From: Marivirga arenosa | GTDB lineage: Bacteria > Bacteroidota > Bacteroidia > Cytophagales > Cyclobacteriaceae | Assembly (NCBI RefSeq): GCF_030503875.2 | Contig: NZ_CP129968.2 | Coordinates: 1-64,000, forward strand | DNA length: 64,000 bases | Direction: 5' to 3' | In this document: positions 54,661 to 63,730 of the stretch, piece by piece | How positions within the stretch are numbered: the stretch's first letter is position 1 | Layout: each line of letters begins with the position of its first letter | Program-made: the position numbers and the translations under genes | Notes under the pieces: model-generated | Told to the model about the DNA's origin: nothing | The model's input: only the letters and a program-made list of their open reading frames with translations | Databases searched by the model: none

Positions 54661-55655
54661 ATTTTCTCGATCATTTTATCAGCGAAAACTTCTTTTACTT
54701 CATCTAATGTATTTAAAACTTCTTGAAAACTATCTCCTTCTACTAAACGAGTTCTATAAGGTTTGAAATGTGAGATGCCTTTGAAATAGTTAGTATAATG
54801 CCTTCTCATCTCATAAATACCTACTTTTTCTCCCTTCCATTTAACTGAAAACTCTAAATGCTTTTTAGCAGTTTCAACTCTATCTTCTAAATTAGGGGCT
54901 GGAAGTGTTTCTCCCGTTTTTAAATAATGTTTGATTTCATTAAATATCCATGGATTACCGATAGCGGCTCTACCAATCATGATTCCATCAACACCATATC
55001 TATTTTTATACTCTAAAGCTTTTTCAGGAGAATCAATATCTCCATTCCCAAAAATAGGAATGTTGATTCTTGAATTATTCTTTACTTTAGAAATTAATGA
55101 CCAGTCAGCTTCTCCTTTATACATTTGCTTTCGGGTTCTCCCATGTATGGATAAAGCTTTAATCCCAACATCTTGCAATCTCTCAGCTACTTCTTCAATA
55201 TTTTTGGAATCCTCATCCCAGCCTAATCTGGTTTTTACAGTAACAGGCAAATCAGTAGATTTTACTACAGCCTCAGTTAACCTCACCATCAAGTCAATAT
55301 CTTTCAAAACTCCAGCTCCAGCGCCTTTCGTGACAACTTTCTTTACAGGACAACCAAAGTTGATGTCCACTAAATCCGGCTGAGTTACATTGACAATATT
55401 AGTAGCTATAGACATTGCCTCTTCATCTCCTCCGAAAATTTGAATCCCTATCGGTTTCTCATAATCAAAAATATCAAGCTTTTGTCTGCTTTTGATGGCA
55501 TCTCTTATTAATCCTTCAGAAGAAATAAATTCTGTATACATTAAATCGGCACCATTCTCTTTACATACTGCTCTAAATGGCGGATCACTGACATCCTCCA
55601 TAGGTGCTAATAATAATGGGAACTCGCCTAATGATATGTTTCCTATCTTTACCAA
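54657..55655 (-). CDS. dusB: tRNA-dihydrouridine synthase DusB
   Basis: A 332-residue FMN-dependent enzyme that reduces uridines in the tRNA D loop. LAPMEDVSDPPFR (16-28) is the FMN/substrate loop, INFGCPVKKV (98-107) carries the catalytic Cys102, with later SIHGRTRKQMY and GIMIGRAAIGNPWIF motifs. The pattern and length match DusB. It heads a two-gene run with the EamA transporter. Confidence 0.93.
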   Translation of the reverse strand: MVKIGNISLGEFPLLLAPMEDVSDPPFRAVCKENGADLMYTEFISSEGLIRDAIKSRQKLDIFDYEKPIGIQIFGGDEEAMSIATNIVNVTQPDLVDINFGCPVKKVVTKGAGAGVLKDIDLMVRLTEAVVKSTDLPVTVKTRLGWDEDSKNIEEVAERLQDVGIKALSIHGRTRKQMYKGEADWSLISKVKNNSRINIPIFGNGDIDSPEKALEYKNRYGVDGIMIGRAAIGNPWIFNEIKHYLKTGETLPAPNLEDRVETAKKHLEFSVKWKGEKVGIYEMRRHYTNYFKGISHFKPYRTRLVEGDSFQEVLNTLDEVKEVFADKMIEKI

Positions 55656-55693
55656 TTTGATAATCTTAATTTTGGTGTAAATTTACGCACTAT

Positions 55694-56632
55694 ATGAATT
55701 CTTTAAAGCATAACAACCCACAAATTATCTATAAAAATCCCTGGACTTCAATTTTTTACCTTGTACTACTGTTTTTAGCATGGAATCTTATAAGTCAACT
55801 CATTGGCTCTGGTTTAGCAGTTTTAGTTTCAGGCGTTAATATTTTTGAGAGCCAAGAAATTTTACAACCGCCTTTTGGCCCTGAAAGTAAATTATTTATG
55901 TATGTGGCTCAAGGAGTAAGTCACTTCCTAGGCTTTACTCTTTTTGGCTTATTTTTTATAAAAAAAATGGATAAGCAAGAGTTTAAAGATTACTTCCATA
56001 GTAAAAAATTGAGTCTAAACTCGGCCTTAATAATTGTATTGATGACGTTTTCTTTCATGATGTTTAATTCTATCATTATTGAATGGAATATGAATATTGA
56101 ATTTCCAGAATTCATGAAAGCTTTTGAAGAATGGGCGCGAGCCACGGAAGATCAACTAATGGAGTTGACAGAGTTGCTCAGTAACTACGATAGTTTTGGT
56201 GAAATGCTTATCGCTCTACTAATTATTGGTGTTTTACCAGCAATTGGAGAGGAACTAGTATTCAGAGGTTTATTACAGAATAAGTTAGAATCAGCGACCA
56301 AAAATGCTCATTTAGCAATATGGATATCAGCTATAATTTTTGGAGCCTTTCATATGCAATTCTATGGTGTTGTACCTCGAATTATGCTTGGCGCTTTGTT
56401 TGGGTACATTTATGTGTTTTCTAGAAATATTTGGTATCCGATTATTGCCCATTTTGTTAACAATGGATTGGCAGTTATATTAATGTATGTTGGGCCAAGG
56501 TTTATAGATGATTTTGACGCACAAGAAGTAGATTCTTCGGTTCCAGTATATATTTCACTTTCAGCCTTATTCGCATGTCTCATTTTTTTCCGTTACTTTA
56601 AGCAACAAATGAATAAAGCTGCTCAGGAATGA
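55694..56632 (+). CDS. CPBP-family intramembrane metalloprotease
   Basis: A 312-residue membrane protein with about eight helices and the CPBP/Rce1 motifs: EELVFRG (186-192), a later FGAFHMQFYG with a metal-ligand His, and HFVNNGL with a further His. These glutamate-plus-histidine intramembrane proteases cleave membrane peptides or prenyl-protein tails. Substrate unknown. It overlaps the DUF2007 gene by four bases (ATGA). Confidence 0.87.
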   Translation: MNSLKHNNPQIIYKNPWTSIFYLVLLFLAWNLISQLIGSGLAVLVSGVNIFESQEILQPPFGPESKLFMYVAQGVSHFLGFTLFGLFFIKKMDKQEFKDYFHSKKLSLNSALIIVLMTFSFMMFNSIIIEWNMNIEFPEFMKAFEEWARATEDQLMELTELLSNYDSFGEMLIALLIIGVLPAIGEELVFRGLLQNKLESATKNAHLAIWISAIIFGAFHMQFYGVVPRIMLGALFGYIYVFSRNIWYPIIAHFVNNGLAVILMYVGPRFIDDFDAQEVDSSVPVYISLSALFACLIFFRYFKQQMNKAAQE

Positions 56633-56835
56633 AAAACTGGAAAACTGTTTATAAAACAGATAAGTTATATCAAGCACAAATAGTGAATGATTATTTGCAG
56701 GAAAAGGAATTGAATCCGATTATTGTAGATAAAAAAGATTCAGCCTATCAGCTTGGCTACTATGAAATCGTAGTTACTGTGGATCATGTAATTCGAGCGA
56801 TCAAACTAATTGAAGATGATATCAAATTTGAGTAA
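56629..56835 (+). CDS. DUF2007-type small protein
   Basis: A 68-residue protein with the DUF2007 (putative signal-transducing) pattern: KTVYKTDKLYQAQIVNDYLQ, an ENGI-like turn (ELNPIIVDKKDS) and a closing VTVDHVIRAIKLIED, an alpha-beta ferredoxin-like fold resembling PII C-tail domains. It lies between the CPBP protease gene (4-base overlap) and cdsA (20-base overlap), so all three form one transcript. Role unknown. Confidence 0.8.
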   Translation: MKNWKTVYKTDKLYQAQIVNDYLQEKELNPIIVDKKDSAYQLGYYEIVVTVDHVIRAIKLIEDDIKFE

Positions 56836-57649
56836 ATACAATAATTTAACTCAAAGGATTATTGCCGCTATTCTTGGTGTAGCAATTATTCTTTCGGCTA
56901 TTATTTATAGTGAATGGACCTATTTTGCAGTGTTTTTTATACTCTGCGCCTTAACCCAACTTGAATTTTATAAACTAGTTGGAATTGATGGCATGTTGCC
57001 TTTAAAGTTTTGGGGAACAATCACAGGATTATCAATCTATACGATTACATTTTTAGTAAGGGCTGAACACCTTGATCCAAGGATTTACTTTGTAATTGCT
57101 CCAATAGCATCAACCGTTTATTTTGTAAAACTTTACAATAAAAATGATAAAAAACCTTTCACAAATATTGCCTACACTTTCTTAGGAATTATTTATGTAG
57201 CCGCTCCTTTTTCTTTACTGCATATAGCTGTTTTTTATAATGGGACCTACAGTTTTCAAATCATAATTGGTGCATTATTCATACTTTGGGCTAGCGATAC
57301 AGGCGCTTATTTTGCAGGGGTTAAATTTGGGAAAAGGAAGTTGTTTGAAAGGATCTCTCCCAAAAAGACTTGGGAAGGGGCTTTAGGTGGAACAATTTTG
57401 GCATTTATTTTTGCTATAATCATGGCTGCAAATTTCGATGAAATTGCAGATTGGCAATGGCTTTGCATTTCAGGAATAATCGTAATAGCAGGAACATATG
57501 GAGATTTAGTTGAATCTCTATTCAAAAGAAGTATAGATATTAAAGATTCTGGCTCAGTAATACCGGGCCACGGAGGCTTTTTAGACAGATTTGATGGACT
57601 TTTGTTGTCTGCACCATTTATTTCAGCTTTTTTAATGCTTTTTGAATGA
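56816..57649 (+). CDS. cdsA: Phosphatidate cytidylyltransferase
   Basis: From the ATG at 56816 a 277-residue membrane enzyme; a TTG two codons earlier is the alternative start. About eight helices end in the CDP-diglyceride synthase signature (SDTGAYFAGVKFGKRKLF, then SPKKTWEGALGG, and DSGSVIPGHGGFLDRFDGLL). It makes CDP-diacylglycerol for all phospholipids, including the phosphatidylserine used by the psd gene downstream at 59123. It overlaps the DUF2007 gene by 20 bases. Confidence 0.94.
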   Translation: MISNLSKYNNLTQRIIAAILGVAIILSAIIYSEWTYFAVFFILCALTQLEFYKLVGIDGMLPLKFWGTITGLSIYTITFLVRAEHLDPRIYFVIAPIASTVYFVKLYNKNDKKPFTNIAYTFLGIIYVAAPFSLLHIAVFYNGTYSFQIIIGALFILWASDTGAYFAGVKFGKRKLFERISPKKTWEGALGGTILAFIFAIIMAANFDEIADWQWLCISGIIVIAGTYGDLVESLFKRSIDIKDSGSVIPGHGGFLDRFDGLLLSAPFISAFLMLFE

Positions 57650-57737
57650 TTTTTTCAACATTAGTACATAAAAAAGTAAAAATCAGATAACAAATAGTTA
57701 ATTTCGCCTCCAAGTTTTTATAAAAACAAATACTACT

Positions 57738-59012
57738 ATGGGATATATCGAACCGGCTCCAATAAAAGACTTAGAAAACCCTTTTGAGTCGATGATGTCG
57801 CGATTCCACATCGCTGCGCAACATTTAGGTTTAGATGATGAAATTTACAACGTATTGAAGTCACCTGCTCGTCAGGTTACAGTAAATCTTCCAATAACGA
57901 TGGATGATGGGTCAATACAAGTTTTTGAAGGCTACAGAGTTATTCACTCCACTATCTTAGGCCCATCAAAAGGTGGTGTAAGGTATGATATGGGTGTGAA
58001 TATCGATGAGGTTAAAGCACTTGCTGCATGGATGACATGGAAATGTGCGGTAGTTGACATCCCTTACGGTGGTGCCAAAGGAGGTATTAAGTGTAACCCA
58101 CGTTCAATGTCTGCTGGTGAAATTGAAAGATTAACCAGAGCCTACACAGAATCAATGGTTGATGTATTTGGTGAAGACAGAGATATTCCTGCACCAGATA
58201 TGGGGACTGGCCCAAGAGAAATGGCGTGGATGATGGATGCTTATTCAAGATCCAAAGGTATGACTGTAAACGCAGTTGTTACCGGTAAGCCATTGGTATT
58301 AGGCGGTTCATTAGGTAGAACAGAAGCTACAGGACGTGGTGTAATGGTTTCAGCTTTAGCTGCAATGGAAAAACTGAAAATCAATCCTTATAAAGCTACA
58401 ATGGCTGTTCAAGGGTTTGGAAATGTTGGTTCTTTTGCTGCTTTATTGTTAGAAGAAAGAGGTGCAACAATCAAAGCAATATCCGATATTTCTGGTGCAT
58501 ATTTCAATGATAAAGGCATCAATATTAAAGAAGCTATTGAATACAGAAATAATAATAACGGTACTTTAGAAGGTTTTAATGGTGCAGAAAAAATTGCACA
58601 TGAAGAATTATTAACCCTAGAGGTTGATGTATTAATTCCTGCTGCAAAAGAGGATGTGATAACACATGATAATGCAGGTAAAATAAAAGCTAAACTGATT
58701 GTTGAGGGTGCAAATGGACCAACTTCAGCAAAAGCAGACAGCATTATTAACGAACATGGAATTATGGTGGCTCCAGATATCTTAGCGAATGCTGGTGGTG
58801 TTACGGTATCATATTTCGAATGGGTGCAAAACAGATTAGGTTATAAGTGGACAAGAGAACGCGTAAACAGACGTTCTGATAGGATCATGAAAGATGCTTT
58901 TGAAGTGGTTTACAAAACTTCTATTGACTATGACGTACCTATGAGAATTGCTGCATACATTGTTGCAATCGATAAAGTAGCTCAAACTTATAAATATAGA
59001 GGTGGATATTAA
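57738..59012 (+). CDS. Glutamate dehydrogenase (Glu/Leu/Phe/Val family)
   Basis: A 424-residue NAD(P)-dependent dehydrogenase: GPSKGGVRYDMGV (substrate Lys), PYGGAKGGIKCNP with the catalytic Lys, PAPDMGTGPREM, then the Rossmann motif GFGNVGSFAALLLEE and the Ser/Asn-rich LILVEGANGP-type region, here KLIVEGANGPTSAKAD. It links ammonia to 2-oxoglutarate. It stands alone with its own terminator, in keeping with high separate expression. Confidence 0.92.
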   Translation: MGYIEPAPIKDLENPFESMMSRFHIAAQHLGLDDEIYNVLKSPARQVTVNLPITMDDGSIQVFEGYRVIHSTILGPSKGGVRYDMGVNIDEVKALAAWMTWKCAVVDIPYGGAKGGIKCNPRSMSAGEIERLTRAYTESMVDVFGEDRDIPAPDMGTGPREMAWMMDAYSRSKGMTVNAVVTGKPLVLGGSLGRTEATGRGVMVSALAAMEKLKINPYKATMAVQGFGNVGSFAALLLEERGATIKAISDISGAYFNDKGINIKEAIEYRNNNNGTLEGFNGAEKIAHEELLTLEVDVLIPAAKEDVITHDNAGKIKAKLIVEGANGPTSAKADSIINEHGIMVAPDILANAGGVTVSYFEWVQNRLGYKWTRERVNRRSDRIMKDAFEVVYKTSIDYDVPMRIAAYIVAIDKVAQTYKYRGGY

Positions 59013-59042
59013 TTTATCAGCCAAATAATTTTTAATATATTT

Positions 59043-59070
59043 AAAAGCGCAGTAAATCTGCGCTTTTTTT
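59043..59070 (+). terminator. Rho-independent terminator after glutamate dehydrogenase
   Basis: AAAAGCGCAG pairs with CTGCGCTTTT around TAAAT, followed by a T-run to 59070. Confidence 0.9.
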
Positions 59071-59122
59071 AATAGAATTAGAAGTGAATAAAACTTCATT
59101 AGAATTCATATAATTTAACGCT

Positions 59123-59785
59123 ATGACTTTACATAAAGAAGGAAGAAAAATATTGTTCTTTTCGCTGATTATATTCATTGGTATATTTTTCTTATTTGAA
59201 TATGTGTTAAATACTCCACAATGGGTAAATGATGGAATATTAATCATATTAATTGTAGTTTATTTGTTAATACTTCAGTTTTTCAGAAATCCAAAATTCA
59301 TCATCAATAAGAATGACAAACATGTTTTGGCACCAGCTGATGGAAAAGTAGTTGTAATTGAAGATACAGAAGAAACAGAATATTTTAATGAGAAAAGGAA
59401 GCAGATTTCCATTTTCATGTCACCCGTAAATGTGCATGTAAACAGAAGTCCGATTTCTGGTGTAGTGAAATTCTGTAAATATCATGCGGGTAAATATTTA
59501 GTAGCTTGGCATCCTAAATCCAGTACGGAAAATGAAAGAACTACTATTGTTGTTGAAAACGGAAGTGGCATTGAAGTACTTTTTAGACAAATCGCTGGAG
59601 CTATGGCAAGAAGAATCAAATGGTACGTTAGTGAAGGTGACGTTGTAGAACAAGGTGGAGAGTTTGGTTTTATTAAATTTGGTTCCAGAGTTGATATATA
59701 CCTACCATTAGATGCTGAGGTAAAAGTGAATATTGGTGATAAAACAAAAGGTGGAAGAACTGTAATAGCGGAACTCAAATCTTAA
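59123..59785 (+). CDS. psd: Phosphatidylserine decarboxylase (short, PSD-A type)
   Basis: A 220-residue enzyme of the short archaeal/Bacteroidota type. Two N-terminal helices anchor it (10-30, 36-53). The catalytic domain has PADGKVVVIED (71-81), FMSPVNVHVNRSPISG (98-113) and the self-cleavage site KFGSRVDIYLP (185-195) with Gly187-Ser188, where Ser188 becomes the pyruvoyl cofactor. It converts phosphatidylserine to phosphatidylethanolamine. The phosphatidylserine synthase gene is not in this window. Confidence 0.92.
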   Translation: MTLHKEGRKILFFSLIIFIGIFFLFEYVLNTPQWVNDGILIILIVVYLLILQFFRNPKFIINKNDKHVLAPADGKVVVIEDTEETEYFNEKRKQISIFMSPVNVHVNRSPISGVVKFCKYHAGKYLVAWHPKSSTENERTTIVVENGSGIEVLFRQIAGAMARRIKWYVSEGDVVEQGGEFGFIKFGSRVDIYLPLDAEVKVNIGDKTKGGRTVIAELKS

Positions 59786-59815
59786 TCTTATCAGACTAAT
59801 CCTCTATTTAAAAAA

Positions 59816-60262
59816 TTGAAGCAAAAGAGAACTATAGGCAGAGTTGACAAAATAAGCCTACCTGAATTAGGCTTAGTAAACGTCCAGGCAAAAATTGATA
59901 CTGGCGCTTATACTTCTGCTATACATTGTTCAAAAATACATCTAGAAAAAGAAGACAATGCTGATTTTTTAGTCTATACCATTAGTGGTAAAAGACTAGG
60001 TGAAGGCATGAAAGCTCGCAAATTCAGGACTTCTGATTTCAAATTGAAAAAGATCAGAAGTTCGAATGGTCAGGTACAAGAGCGTTATGTTATTAAAACA
60101 AAAGTCAAAATCTTCAATAAAATTTACAATACTGAATTTTCTCTTTCAGATCGTAGTCATATGAAAAACCCCATTTTATTGGGTAGGAAATTATTGAGTG
60201 GTAGATTTGTGGTAGATGTAGCAGAAGAAAATCTTTCTTTCCAATACAATCAAAAATCATAA
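59816..60262 (+). CDS. RimK-associated ATP-dependent zinc-protease-like protein
   Basis: A 148-residue protein of the retropepsin-like RimB/Zn-protease-like family often fused or adjacent to RimK/LysX ATP-grasp enzymes. It shows VQAKIDTGAYTSAIH with DTGAYTS at 27-33, an aspartic-protease-like turn, and PILLGRKLLSGRFVVDV at the end. No ATP-grasp gene lies nearby. The start is TTG (59816), since no ATG precedes the conserved region. It begins 30 bases after the psd stop and 7 bases before hemC. Confidence 0.8.
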   Translation: MKQKRTIGRVDKISLPELGLVNVQAKIDTGAYTSAIHCSKIHLEKEDNADFLVYTISGKRLGEGMKARKFRTSDFKLKKIRSSNGQVQERYVIKTKVKIFNKIYNTEFSLSDRSHMKNPILLGRKLLSGRFVVDVAEENLSFQYNQKS

Positions 60263-60269
60263 AAGGGAA

Positions 60270-61202
60270 ATGAACATTAGAATTGGAACTAGAGGAAGCA
60301 AACTGGCCTTATGGCAAGCCGAATACGTTAAAAATAAACTAGAAAAAGCAGGTCATAGTGCTGAAATCAAAATCATTGAAACCAAAGGTGATAAAATTTT
60401 AGATGTTGCTATTTCTAAAATAGGAAGTAAAGGTGTGTTTACCGAAGAAATAGAAGCACAACTTGCTGAAGGAAATATAGATATCGCAGTTCATAGCGCT
60501 AAGGATATGCAATCTGAATTACCGACCGGATTTGAATTAATTGCCTTTACTGAAAGAGAAAAAGTTAATGATGTATTAGTATCTCATAAAGATTCTATTG
60601 ATTTTTATAATAAAGAAAATCCAATTGTAATCGGAACTTCTTCAACCAGAAGAATTGCTACTTTAAAACACTTCTATCCGCACGTTAAAACAGTTGATAT
60701 TCGTGGAAACCTTCAAACCAGAATTCGAAAAATGGAAGAAGGACTATGTGACGCTATTCTATTAGCCTATGCTGGTGTACATAGAATGAATTATGATGAG
60801 AAAATAAAGCTTGAACTCTCAACAAAGGAATTTATCCCTGCGGTTGGTCAAGGCTCAGTAGCCATAGAAGTACATAAAACTATTGACCAAGAAAAGAAAG
60901 ACATCTTGAGGTTTGCATTAAACCACAAGCAAACAGAATATTGCCTAAGAGCAGAAAGAGCCTATTTAAAATACTTACAAGGCGGATGCAGCATTCCAGT
61001 TTTTGGCCTTGCTCAACTAGAGGGTAATTCCATTGAAATGGAAGCGGGGATAATCAGTCTTAATGGAAAAGAAAGAATATCACTGAAACTGACAGATGAA
61101 GCTTCTAGAGCTGAAGAGTTAGGGAACCTTATCGCAAAACAAGTCCTTAAAAAAGGGGGTGACAAAATATTAAAAGAAATAAGAGAACAACTTTCTGAAT
61201 AA
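60270..61202 (+). CDS. hemC: Hydroxymethylbilane synthase (porphobilinogen deaminase)
   Basis: A 310-residue enzyme that assembles four porphobilinogen units into hydroxymethylbilane in heme synthesis. RIGTRGSKLALWQA (4-17), GTSSTRRIATLK (122-133), VDIRGNLQTR (142-151) and the cofactor-binding LQGGCSIP with Cys240 are present. Heme is needed by the cytochromes in this window. The next gene starts 7 bases downstream. Confidence 0.96.
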   Translation: MNIRIGTRGSKLALWQAEYVKNKLEKAGHSAEIKIIETKGDKILDVAISKIGSKGVFTEEIEAQLAEGNIDIAVHSAKDMQSELPTGFELIAFTEREKVNDVLVSHKDSIDFYNKENPIVIGTSSTRRIATLKHFYPHVKTVDIRGNLQTRIRKMEEGLCDAILLAYAGVHRMNYDEKIKLELSTKEFIPAVGQGSVAIEVHKTIDQEKKDILRFALNHKQTEYCLRAERAYLKYLQGGCSIPVFGLAQLEGNSIEMEAGIISLNGKERISLKLTDEASRAEELGNLIAKQVLKKGGDKILKEIREQLSE

Positions 61203-61209
61203 CTATACC

Positions 61210-62085
61210 ATGAAATACAAAAATTTAATACTGACTACAGTTTTATTTATCACTTTATTTGCCTCGTGCCAAACTTCAAAAGATTCTGTGATTGTATTAC
61301 ATACAGAATATGGTGATATGAAAGCCATTTTATACGAAGAAACACCAAAACATAAGCAGAATTTCATAAAACTAGTTGAATCAGGAAAATATGACAGCAC
61401 TATATTTCATAGAGTGATTGAAAACTTTATGGTTCAAGGTGGTGATGTAAATCAGAAAAAAAATATTGAGGATGAGGATAAGGTAAACTACACTATCGAG
61501 GCAGAAATTCAACCTGACTTTTGGCATGTAAAAGGGGCTTTAGCTGCTGCAAGACAAGGTGACCAAATCAACCCTGAACGAAAATCTAGTGGATCTCAGT
61601 TCTACATTGTTCATGGACAAAAATTCGAAGAAAGTGACCTAAAGCAAATGTCTGAGGGTAGAGCTTATCAGCAAAAGCAAATGAAATTACGTGAGCTTTT
61701 AGGCATGAAAAAATATGCTACTTTAAGAAATGAGGTGATTGAAATGCAAAAGGCCCAGGATATGGAAGGATTGCAAAACTTCATGGAAACGATAGCAGAT
61801 TCATTAGTTGAAAAAGAATTTGGCAAGATTGAATTATATGAATTTAATCAGAGTCAAATCGAAGATTATGCCAATATTGGAGGTGCGCCTCACTTAGATG
61901 GAGAATATACAGTTTTTGGAAGAGTGGTCGAAGGCTTAAATGTGATCGATTCTATTGCTTCGGTGAGGACTGCTGGTGCAGATAAACCTGTTAAAGACAT
62001 TTATATGACAGCGGAAGTTGAAAAAATGTCTAAAAAGAAAATTACTGAACAATACGGTTACGAATATCCAAGCGAAGAAAAATGA
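61210..62085 (+). CDS. Cyclophilin-type peptidyl-prolyl isomerase lipoprotein
   Basis: A 291-residue lipoprotein (Cys20 in LFASC) with a cyclophilin domain: YDSTIFHRVIENFMVQGGD (catalytic Arg), GSQFYIV and the later YTVFGRVVEGLNVIDSIA. An inserted helical stretch of about 90 residues lies between the core motifs (KFEESDLKQMSEGRAYQQKQ onward), longer than in common cyclophilins. It folds envelope proteins. It overlaps the RmlD-like gene by four bases. Confidence 0.88.
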   Translation: MKYKNLILTTVLFITLFASCQTSKDSVIVLHTEYGDMKAILYEETPKHKQNFIKLVESGKYDSTIFHRVIENFMVQGGDVNQKKNIEDEDKVNYTIEAEIQPDFWHVKGALAAARQGDQINPERKSSGSQFYIVHGQKFEESDLKQMSEGRAYQQKQMKLRELLGMKKYATLRNEVIEMQKAQDMEGLQNFMETIADSLVEKEFGKIELYEFNQSQIEDYANIGGAPHLDGEYTVFGRVVEGLNVIDSIASVRTAGADKPVKDIYMTAEVEKMSKKKITEQYGYEYPSEEK

Positions 62086-62978
62086 AAATTCTGCTAACAG
62101 GCTCAAATGGATTATTAGGTCAAAAATTAGTTAAACTTATAACTGAGCAAACAGATCATCAACTGGTAGCTACTGCAAGAGGAAAAAACCGTTTACCAGC
62201 AAGTGATCTATATCAATTTGAAAGTCTTGACATAACAGATAAAAATCATGTCTTAAACTGTATAAAAACTCATCAGCCAAATGTTGTCATTAATACAGCT
62301 GCAATGACTAATGTGGATCAATGTGAAACAGAAAAGGAAGATTGTTGGCAACTAAATGTTACCGCTGTTGAGTATTTAATTGAAGCTTGTGAACAAAATA
62401 ATTCATTCCTTTTACATTTATCTACTGATTTTATTTTTGATGGTGAGGATGGCCCGTATTCAGAAGAAGCTGAAGCTAATCCTGTGAGCTATTATGGTGA
62501 AAGCAAATTGGCAGCAGAAAAATTAATTGAAGGAAGCAATATTGAGTGGGCTATAGCCAGAACTGTTTTAGTGTATGGTATAGCGCATGACATGAGTAGA
62601 AGTAATATCATTTTATGGGTCAAAAAATCTCTTGAAGAGGGTAAAGAAATTCAAGTAGTAGATGACCAGTGGAGAACCCCAACACTCGCTGAAGATCTGG
62701 CGCAAGGTTGCTTATTAATTGCTGAGCAAAAAGCTACTGGTATCTTTAACATTTCAGGTGATGATTTATTAACTCCATATGAAATGGCCATTGCCACGGC
62801 TGAATTCTTTAAACTTCCTACGGACAGTATGACTAAAACAGATAGCACTAAGTTTAAGCAAACAGCTAAAAGACCTCCTAAAACTGGTTTTATTTTAGAT
62901 AAGGCCAAAAACATTTTAGGTTATAAACCACATTCATTTAAAGACGGTATTGAAATTTTGGCTGACCAAATAAACTAG
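62082..62978 (+). CDS. RmlD-like sugar-nucleotide reductase
   Basis: A 298-residue extended SDR of the dTDP-4-dehydrorhamnose reductase family: TGSNGLLGQKLV (6-17), a VINTAAMTNVDQCE motif and the catalytic YYGESKLAAEKL with Tyr/Lys. The RmlD pattern is clear but no other rml genes are nearby, so the substrate could be different. It overlaps the cyclophilin gene stop (ATGA), which is the only sign of an operon. Confidence 0.8.
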   Translation: MKILLTGSNGLLGQKLVKLITEQTDHQLVATARGKNRLPASDLYQFESLDITDKNHVLNCIKTHQPNVVINTAAMTNVDQCETEKEDCWQLNVTAVEYLIEACEQNNSFLLHLSTDFIFDGEDGPYSEEAEANPVSYYGESKLAAEKLIEGSNIEWAIARTVLVYGIAHDMSRSNIILWVKKSLEEGKEIQVVDDQWRTPTLAEDLAQGCLLIAEQKATGIFNISGDDLLTPYEMAIATAEFFKLPTDSMTKTDSTKFKQTAKRPPKTGFILDKAKNILGYKPHSFKDGIEILADQIN

Positions 62979-63137
62979 TGATTCCTTATTTTCTATTTTT
63001 AAAAAAATTAAGAATTTTTCGTTTACACCCTTTTATTTATCGAAATATTATGTGGCTTCATGGAAAAATTTCCATATAAATATTACATCCTATAAACAAT
63101 CTCATTATACAAGGCTTATTAATATCAGTTTTAAAAA

Positions 63138-63362
63138 TTGATACCTATGCCAAAATTTACGATTGTTTTTAATGATGATTCAACAAAAGAAATAAAAGCA
63201 GAAAGTAAAAATGAGATGATTAAAAACTTCAGCATAGAAGATGCTACTGCATTTCAAGCTGATGTGAAAGAAATTAGGTGGGAAGAAGGAAATTTTTGTT
63301 GTATAGAAACCATTTCTAGTGGAAAAATTAGTAAAACACTAAGTGAACTAATGGAAAAATAA
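63138..63362 (+). CDS. Small hypothetical protein
   Basis: A 74-residue soluble protein: KFTIVFNDDSTKEIKAESKN, a helix, then VKEIRWEEGNFCCIETISSG. It has an alpha-beta character with one Cys-Cys pair; the family is not recognised. It stands alone and is followed by a short hairpin (63362-63384). Confidence 0.6.
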   Translation: MIPMPKFTIVFNDDSTKEIKAESKNEMIKNFSIEDATAFQADVKEIRWEEGNFCCIETISSGKISKTLSELMEK

Positions 63363-63384
63363 AGGGAGATATTTTCACTCCCTT
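63362..63384 (+). terminator. Weak hairpin after the small hypothetical gene
   Basis: AAGGGAG and CTCCCTT form a 7-bp stem with a 9-base loop. No good T-run follows, so termination is uncertain. Confidence 0.45.
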
Positions 63385-63730
63385 ACAACTAATATTCTAT
63401 TTTGGCTTTTGAAATTAATCATAAAATTTCGCTTAAGAGTCAGAAGTATTCCTAGTTCTTACCTCTATAAAAACATCCAATTATTAAATAATATATCATT
63501 ATTCTTTCTTGTTCAAAATAGTATAACTATTTCCATTCATAAAATATTGAATTACCACTGTTAATTAAGAGAACTCTAAATCCAATTATTCTCTTCTCTT
63601 AATAGGTTTTGAAGTAATTATCTGAATGGATCTTTTACAGAAATTTTAAAAAAACTTTATTATATTCACTATTATTTGAATACTTCAGATTTACTTCATA
63701 AAATACAGGCAGAATTACTTTTTTCAAGAA
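63385..63730. other. Intergenic region before the VanW-family gene
   Basis: About 346 AT-rich bases with no convincing gene. The minus-strand ORF that crosses it continues through the conserved VanW coding sequence in another frame and is treated as a shadow. A promoter for the VanW gene should lie here but I do not see a full match. Confidence 0.5.
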
